Positions 60,333-64,000 of a stretch of DNA of 64,000 nt are shown here, piece after piece. The stretch is from Alphaproteobacteria bacterium (GTDB lineage Bacteria; Pseudomonadota; Alphaproteobacteria; TMED109): the NCBI GenBank assembly GCA_022825235.1, contig JAJDYI010000017.1:1-64000 (forward strand), given 5' to 3'. How positions within the stretch are numbered: the stretch's first letter is position 1; each line of letters begins with the position of its first letter. The notes beneath the pieces were generated by a model. It made no database searches and was not told the DNA's origin. It saw nothing but the letters and a program-made list of their open reading frames with translations. The position numbers and the translations under genes were made by a program.

Positions 60333-61906
60333 CTGACCGGGTCCTGATTGCCGATCGCCTGAGCCCTCGGGCCGCGGAGGTGTTCGCGGCCCATGGTCTC
60401 GAGGCCGTAACTGAGACCGGGCTCAACGAGGCTGGTCTCATCTGCCGCATCCCGGAGTTTGCGGGTCTTGCGGTGCGCTCGTCGACCCGGGTCACCGAGG
60501 CGGTGCTCGAAGCGGCGCGGCAGCTTCGGGTGATCGGCCGCGCCGGTATCGGGGTCGACAACATCGACGTGGCCGCCGCCACCCGACGGGGCGTCGTAGT
60601 AATGAACACGCCGTTCGGAAACTCGATCACCACCGCGGAGCACACGATCGCGCTGATGCTGTCGCTCGCGCGCAACATCCCCGCCGCCAGTGCCTCGACC
60701 CATGCTGGCCAGTGGGAGAAGTCCAAGTTCAGCGGGGTCGAGCTCTATCGCAAGACCCTGGGCCTCGTCGGCTGCGGCAACATCGGCGCCATCGTCGCCA
60801 ACCGGGCCATCGGGCTCGGCATGCGCGTGATCGTCGCCGACCCGTTCCTCGCCGAAGAGCGGGCCACCGAGCTGGGCGTCGAGGTGGTGCAATACGAAGA
60901 CCTGCTGGGCCAGGCCGATTTCATCAGTTTCCACGTGCCGCTGACTGATGCGACCCGCAACATGATGAATGCAGCAGCGCTCGCCCGCTGCCAGCCGGGC
61001 GTGCGGATCATCAACTGCGCGCGCGGCGGTCTGGTGGACGAGGAGGCTCTGCGGACCGCGATCACGGACGGCCAGGTGGCGGGAGCGGCGGTGGACGTGT
61101 TCCAGAACGAGCCGGCCCGGGAGAATCCCCTCTTCGGTCTCGAGCAGGTGGTGGTCACGCCGCATCTCGGCGCGTCCACCGAGGAGGCCCAGGAGAACGT
61201 ATCTGTGCAGGTGGCCGAGCAGATGTCCGACTATTTGCGAACGGGCGCCGTGGCCAACGCACTGAACATCCCTTCGGTTACCGCCGAGGAAGCGAAGAAG
61301 CTCGCTCCCTACATGCGTCTCGCGGACCAGCTCGGTCGGCTAGCGGGGCAGGTGGCCGCCACGGGATTCCGCAGCGTCCACATCGAGTTCTGCGGCCAGG
61401 CGAGCACGCTGAACGTCCGTGCCCTGACGTCCGTGGCCCTGGCCGGACTGCTCAGCCCGCAGCTCGATTCGGTGAACATGATCAACGCTCCCGTGATCGC
61501 GGAGAACCGCAACATCCGGGTGACGACGGCGACCAGGGAATCCCCGGGCGATTACGCGACCGAGATCCGGCTCACCGTGCATACGCAACGGCAGCGCCGT
61601 GACGTCGCGGGGACGCTGCTGGGGCGCGAACCGCGAATCATCGGCATCATGGGAATCGATATCGAGGCCCAGCTCGGCCCGAACATGCTCTTCATCACCA
61701 ACGCCGATCAGCCGGGCTTCATCGGGGCCCTCGGCACCACCCTAGGGGACAACGGCGTCAACATCGCCACTTTCCATCTCGGCCGCAGCGCGCCCGGAGA
61801 AGATGCCCTGGCACTCATCGAGGTGGACCAGCCTGTCTCGCCGGAACTCACCGACGAACTGGCCAGATTGCCCCATGTGCGGAGCGTCCGGGTCCTTCAT
61901 TTCTGA
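60329..61906 (+). CDS. serA: D-3-phosphoglycerate dehydrogenase
   Basis: SerA starts serine synthesis by oxidising 3-phosphoglycerate with NAD. The 525-residue protein is the long type: catalytic and NAD domain with GLVGCGNIGAIVANRA (145-160), Arg in NCARGGLVDEEAL, Glu in FQNEPAREN and His in TPHLGASTEE. An intervening domain follows at about 320-445, and then a C-terminal ACT domain (MLFITNADQPGFIGALGTTL) that usually mediates serine inhibition. GTG 60329 overlaps the serC stop, so the two are co-translated. Confidence 0.96.
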   Translation: MTDRVLIADRLSPRAAEVFAAHGLEAVTETGLNEAGLICRIPEFAGLAVRSSTRVTEAVLEAARQLRVIGRAGIGVDNIDVAAATRRGVVVMNTPFGNSITTAEHTIALMLSLARNIPAASASTHAGQWEKSKFSGVELYRKTLGLVGCGNIGAIVANRAIGLGMRVIVADPFLAEERATELGVEVVQYEDLLGQADFISFHVPLTDATRNMMNAAALARCQPGVRIINCARGGLVDEEALRTAITDGQVAGAAVDVFQNEPARENPLFGLEQVVVTPHLGASTEEAQENVSVQVAEQMSDYLRTGAVANALNIPSVTAEEAKKLAPYMRLADQLGRLAGQVAATGFRSVHIEFCGQASTLNVRALTSVALAGLLSPQLDSVNMINAPVIAENRNIRVTTATRESPGDYATEIRLTVHTQRQRRDVAGTLLGREPRIIGIMGIDIEAQLGPNMLFITNADQPGFIGALGTTLGDNGVNIATFHLGRSAPGEDALALIEVDQPVSPELTDELARLPHVRSVRVLHF

Positions 61907-61955
61907 GGAAAATGCGACCGGTTGCGAACGCTGTCGCGTGCTAGATTGGCACGAG

Positions 61956-63101
61956 ATGACCTCCAACGATCAGGTTCTGTTGCCGGCGGGACTGGCAGAT
62001 CTACTGCCGCCGGATGCAGAGCGGGAAGAAGCCGCCTCACGCGCGCTCGTCGACGTCTTCCGCAGCCACGGCTACGAGTCGGTCCGCCCGCCACTACTCG
62101 AATTCGAGGATTCGTTGACCGCAGGTCTCGGTGCCGCGGGCGCTGGGTCCACGTTCCGACTGATGGATCCCCATTCACAGCGCATGCTGGGGGTCCGGGC
62201 GGATATCACGCCCCAGATCGCCCGCATTGCCTCGACGCGCCTGGCTGCGGCCGGTCGGCCGCTGCGGCTCTGCTACGCCGGTGATGTGCTGCGGGTCAAC
62301 GCCAGCGCCAATCGGGGCGAACGCCAGGTTCGCCAGATCGGCGCGGAACTGATCGGGTGCCCTGGAGCAGACGCAGACGTCGAGATTTTCCTGCTAACGA
62401 TCGAGGCGCTCGGCACGCTCGGCATCAAATACTTCACGATCGACCTAACGTGCCCGAACCTGGTGCCGGCGGTGATGGAGTCGTCCGCGCTCGGACCCGA
62501 ACTGCAAACCGAACTCGAGGACGCGCTTCGCCGAAAGAATGTCTCGGCGCTCCGCAGCCTGTCCGGAGACAGCCCGCGGATCCTGGCGGAACTGGCTGCC
62601 GCGGCTGGTCCCGTCGAGGAAGCGGAGACGCGGCTTCGGTCGATTGACCTGCCGGACCGGGCCGCCGAGGTCCGTGACCGCACCCTCGATGTGCTGGGAC
62701 GGCTCCGCTCCCTGGCGCCGGAGGCGGCGCTGACCCTGGACCCGGTGGAGAACCGGGGATTCGGCTACTACGCGGGCGTTGGATTCGCGGTGTTCGCGCC
62801 GGGAGCCCGTCGGGAAATCGCGTTCGGCGGCCGGTACCGGATCAGCCCGGACGAAACCGCGTTCGGAGTCTCGTTTTTCACTGACTCCCTGCTGAGGGTG
62901 ACGACCGGCCCGGTGCCGGCGCGCCGGGTCCTCGTGTCCCGCGCGGAGGATCCGGCGGTTGCCGCCGCATTGCGGCAGGACGGCTGGATTGCCATCGTGG
63001 ACCTGCTGGGATCGGGCGATTCGGAGACGGCCCAGCGGGCCCGGTGCACCCACGTGCTGCGGGACGGCACGCCGGTCCCGCTGGTACCGGATTCCGGCTG
63101 A
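61956..63101 (+). CDS. hisZ: ATP phosphoribosyltransferase regulatory subunit
   Basis: HisZ is a class II tRNA-synthetase-like protein without aminoacylation activity that combines with the short form of HisG for the first step of histidine synthesis and for feedback control. The 381 residues show [11 protein letters not shown], the motif 2-like [18 protein letters not shown] and a motif 3 region [20 protein letters not shown]. It implies that the genome has a short HisG elsewhere. ATG 61956 is preferred to the far upstream frame start. Its stop overlaps the purA start by one base (TGATG). Confidence 0.9.
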   Translation: MTSNDQVLLPAGLADLLPPDAEREEAASRALVDVFRSHGYESVRPPLLEFEDSLTAGLGAAGAGSTFRLMDPHSQRMLGVRADITPQIARIASTRLAAAGRPLRLCYAGDVLRVNASANRGERQVRQIGAELIGCPGADADVEIFLLTIEALGTLGIKYFTIDLTCPNLVPAVMESSALGPELQTELEDALRRKNVSALRSLSGDSPRILAELAAAAGPVEEAETRLRSIDLPDRAAEVRDRTLDVLGRLRSLAPEAALTLDPVENRGFGYYAGVGFAVFAPGARREIAFGGRYRISPDETAFGVSFFTDSLLRVTTGPVPARRVLVSRAEDPAVAAALRQDGWIAIVDLLGSGDSETAQRARCTHVLRDGTPVPLVPDSG

Positions 63102-64000
63102 TGGCGAATGTCACGGTCGTCGGTGCGCAGTGGGGCGACGAAGGTAAGGGCAAGATTGTCGACTGGCTGTCCCACCGGGCCGACGTGGTCGTGCGGTTTC
63201 AGGGTGGCCACAATGCTGGCCACACGCTCGTGGTGGACGGCAGGACCTACAAGTTGAGCCTGCTGCCCTCGGGCGTCGTCCGCGGAAAGCTCTCCATCAT
63301 CGGGGATGGGGTGGTGATCAATCCGTGGGCGCTTCGCGAGGAGATTGCGACCGTCCGGGCGCAGGGTCTGAAGATCGCGCCAGACGTGCTGCGCGTGGCG
63401 GAGGGGGCCAGCCTCATTCTTCCCTACCACTGGGAACTAGACCGCTTTCGGGAGGATCGCGCGTCGGAGTTCGCGATCGGCACGACCCGGCGCGGGATCG
63501 GCCCCGCCTACGAGGATCGCGTCGGGCGGCGCGCCGTCAGGGTGTGCGACCTGTTCGATCAGCCGGGCCTGCAACACCGGATCGACACGGCGCTCGACTA
63601 CCACAATACGCTGCGGCGAGGTCTCGGGCGGACGCCGATCGATGGCCCCAAGCTGCTGGACTCGCTGGCCGAGGTCGCGGAAGGACTGCGCCCGTTTGTC
63701 ACAAATACCGCGACGCTGTTGGACCAGGCCCGGAGAGATCGTCAAACGGTCCTGTTCGAAGGCGCGCAGGGCGTGATGCTGGACGTGCATCACGGCACCT
63801 ATCCCTACGTCACGTCGTCCAACACGGTGCCGGGCCAGGCCGCCGGTGGTGCCGGGACCGGTCCCGCGAGCGTGGGGTACGTGCTCGGCATCACGAAGGC
63901 GTACACGACCCGGGTAGGGGCCGGACCGTTCCCGACGGAGCAGGACAATGATATCGGCCGGACCCTGGGAGAGCGGGGGCGCGAATTCGGAACGGTTACC
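63101..64000 (+). CDS. purA: Adenylosuccinate synthetase (3' end outside window)
   Basis: PurA joins IMP and aspartate with GTP on the way to AMP. The first 300 residues are visible, and the gene continues past the right edge; the full family length is about 430. [14 protein letters not shown] contains the catalytic Asp13, GGHNAGHT holds His41, and [34 protein letters not shown] and GVTKAY-like [18 protein letters not shown] are in order. ATG 63101 overlaps the hisZ stop (TGATG), so both are probably in one transcript. Confidence 0.96.
   Translation, partial: MANVTVVGAQWGDEGKGKIVDWLSHRADVVVRFQGGHNAGHTLVVDGRTYKLSLLPSGVVRGKLSIIGDGVVINPWALREEIATVRAQGLKIAPDVLRVAEGASLILPYHWELDRFREDRASEFAIGTTRRGIGPAYEDRVGRRAVRVCDLFDQPGLQHRIDTALDYHNTLRRGLGRTPIDGPKLLDSLAEVAEGLRPFVTNTATLLDQARRDRQTVLFEGAQGVMLDVHHGTYPYVTSSNTVPGQAAGGAGTGPASVGYVLGITKAYTTRVGAGPFPTEQDNDIGRTLGERGREFGTVT

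Overview
The window is a GC-rich, densely coded bacterial chromosome segment and almost certainly comes from an alphaproteobacterium; a Rhodospirillales-like lineage is plausible but not proven. The evidence is the set of families and gene orders: CarD beside a seven-iron ferredoxin, a DUF1223 periplasmic protein, DUF2232 between rpsR and rplI, the lptF-lptG-lptD-surA-rsmA run, the mltG-fabF-acpP-fabG-fabD run, an archaeal-type serC joined to serA, and hisZ joined to purA. I saw no rRNA, tRNA, insertion sequence, prophage or CRISPR array. The final gene, purA, runs off the right edge.

Region by region. 1-7.2 kb: tandem DnaA-box-like repeats at the left edge, a YbdK-type ligase, the murein endopeptidase MepA, a universal stress protein, the heat-shock sigma factor RpoH, HtpG behind a probable sigma-32 promoter, and a DUF1223 protein. 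7.4-21 kb (mostly minus strand): aconitase, a CarD regulator with a long histone-H1-like tail, a TerB-domain protein coupled to ferredoxin FdxA, then korA-korB, a small secreted Cys-containing protein and pmbA in one overlapping operon. folD, mutL and pgi follow. 21-29.9 kb: ArsC-like protein, then oligopeptidase B, dapE and a Baeyer-Villiger-type monooxygenase with overlapping ends, an SRAP protein that has lost its catalytic Cys, and ychF-pth-rplY. 29.9-38.3 kb: prs, a cytochrome c, coxG, and a minus-strand cox-like operon (S, M, D, E, two XdhC-type genes and a MoeA/MocA fusion) with no large catalytic subunit. 38.5-41.3 kb: a PLP-dependent decarboxylase facing a polyamine-binding protein. 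41.5-48.4 kb: LPS export and outer-membrane biogenesis genes, rsmA and gmk. 48.4-54 kb: a short Slam-like TPR protein, mltG and the core fatty acid genes. 54-64 kb: SprT-like protein, rpsF-rpsR-DUF2232-rplI, cfa, serC-serA, hisZ-purA.

How the genes fit together. Aconitase, ferredoxin-dependent 2-oxoglutarate oxidoreductase and FdxA suggest a TCA cycle in which ferredoxin rather than NAD takes electrons at 2-oxoglutarate. The cox-like genes supply small and FAD subunits, membrane recruitment and molybdenum-cofactor maturation for a xanthine-oxidase-family hydroxylase whose large subunit must lie elsewhere. The rest is envelope, translation and biosynthesis housekeeping. Many genes overlap by 1 or 4 bases (ATGA, GTGA, TGATG), so translational coupling is common. 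Non-ATG starts are frequent, and two genes (coxG and the potF-like gene) appear to start at ATC.

The points most worth a second look are the SRAP protein without its nucleophile, the two ATC starts, the missing coxL, the CarD/H1-like fusion, and the terminator-like hairpin upstream of prs.
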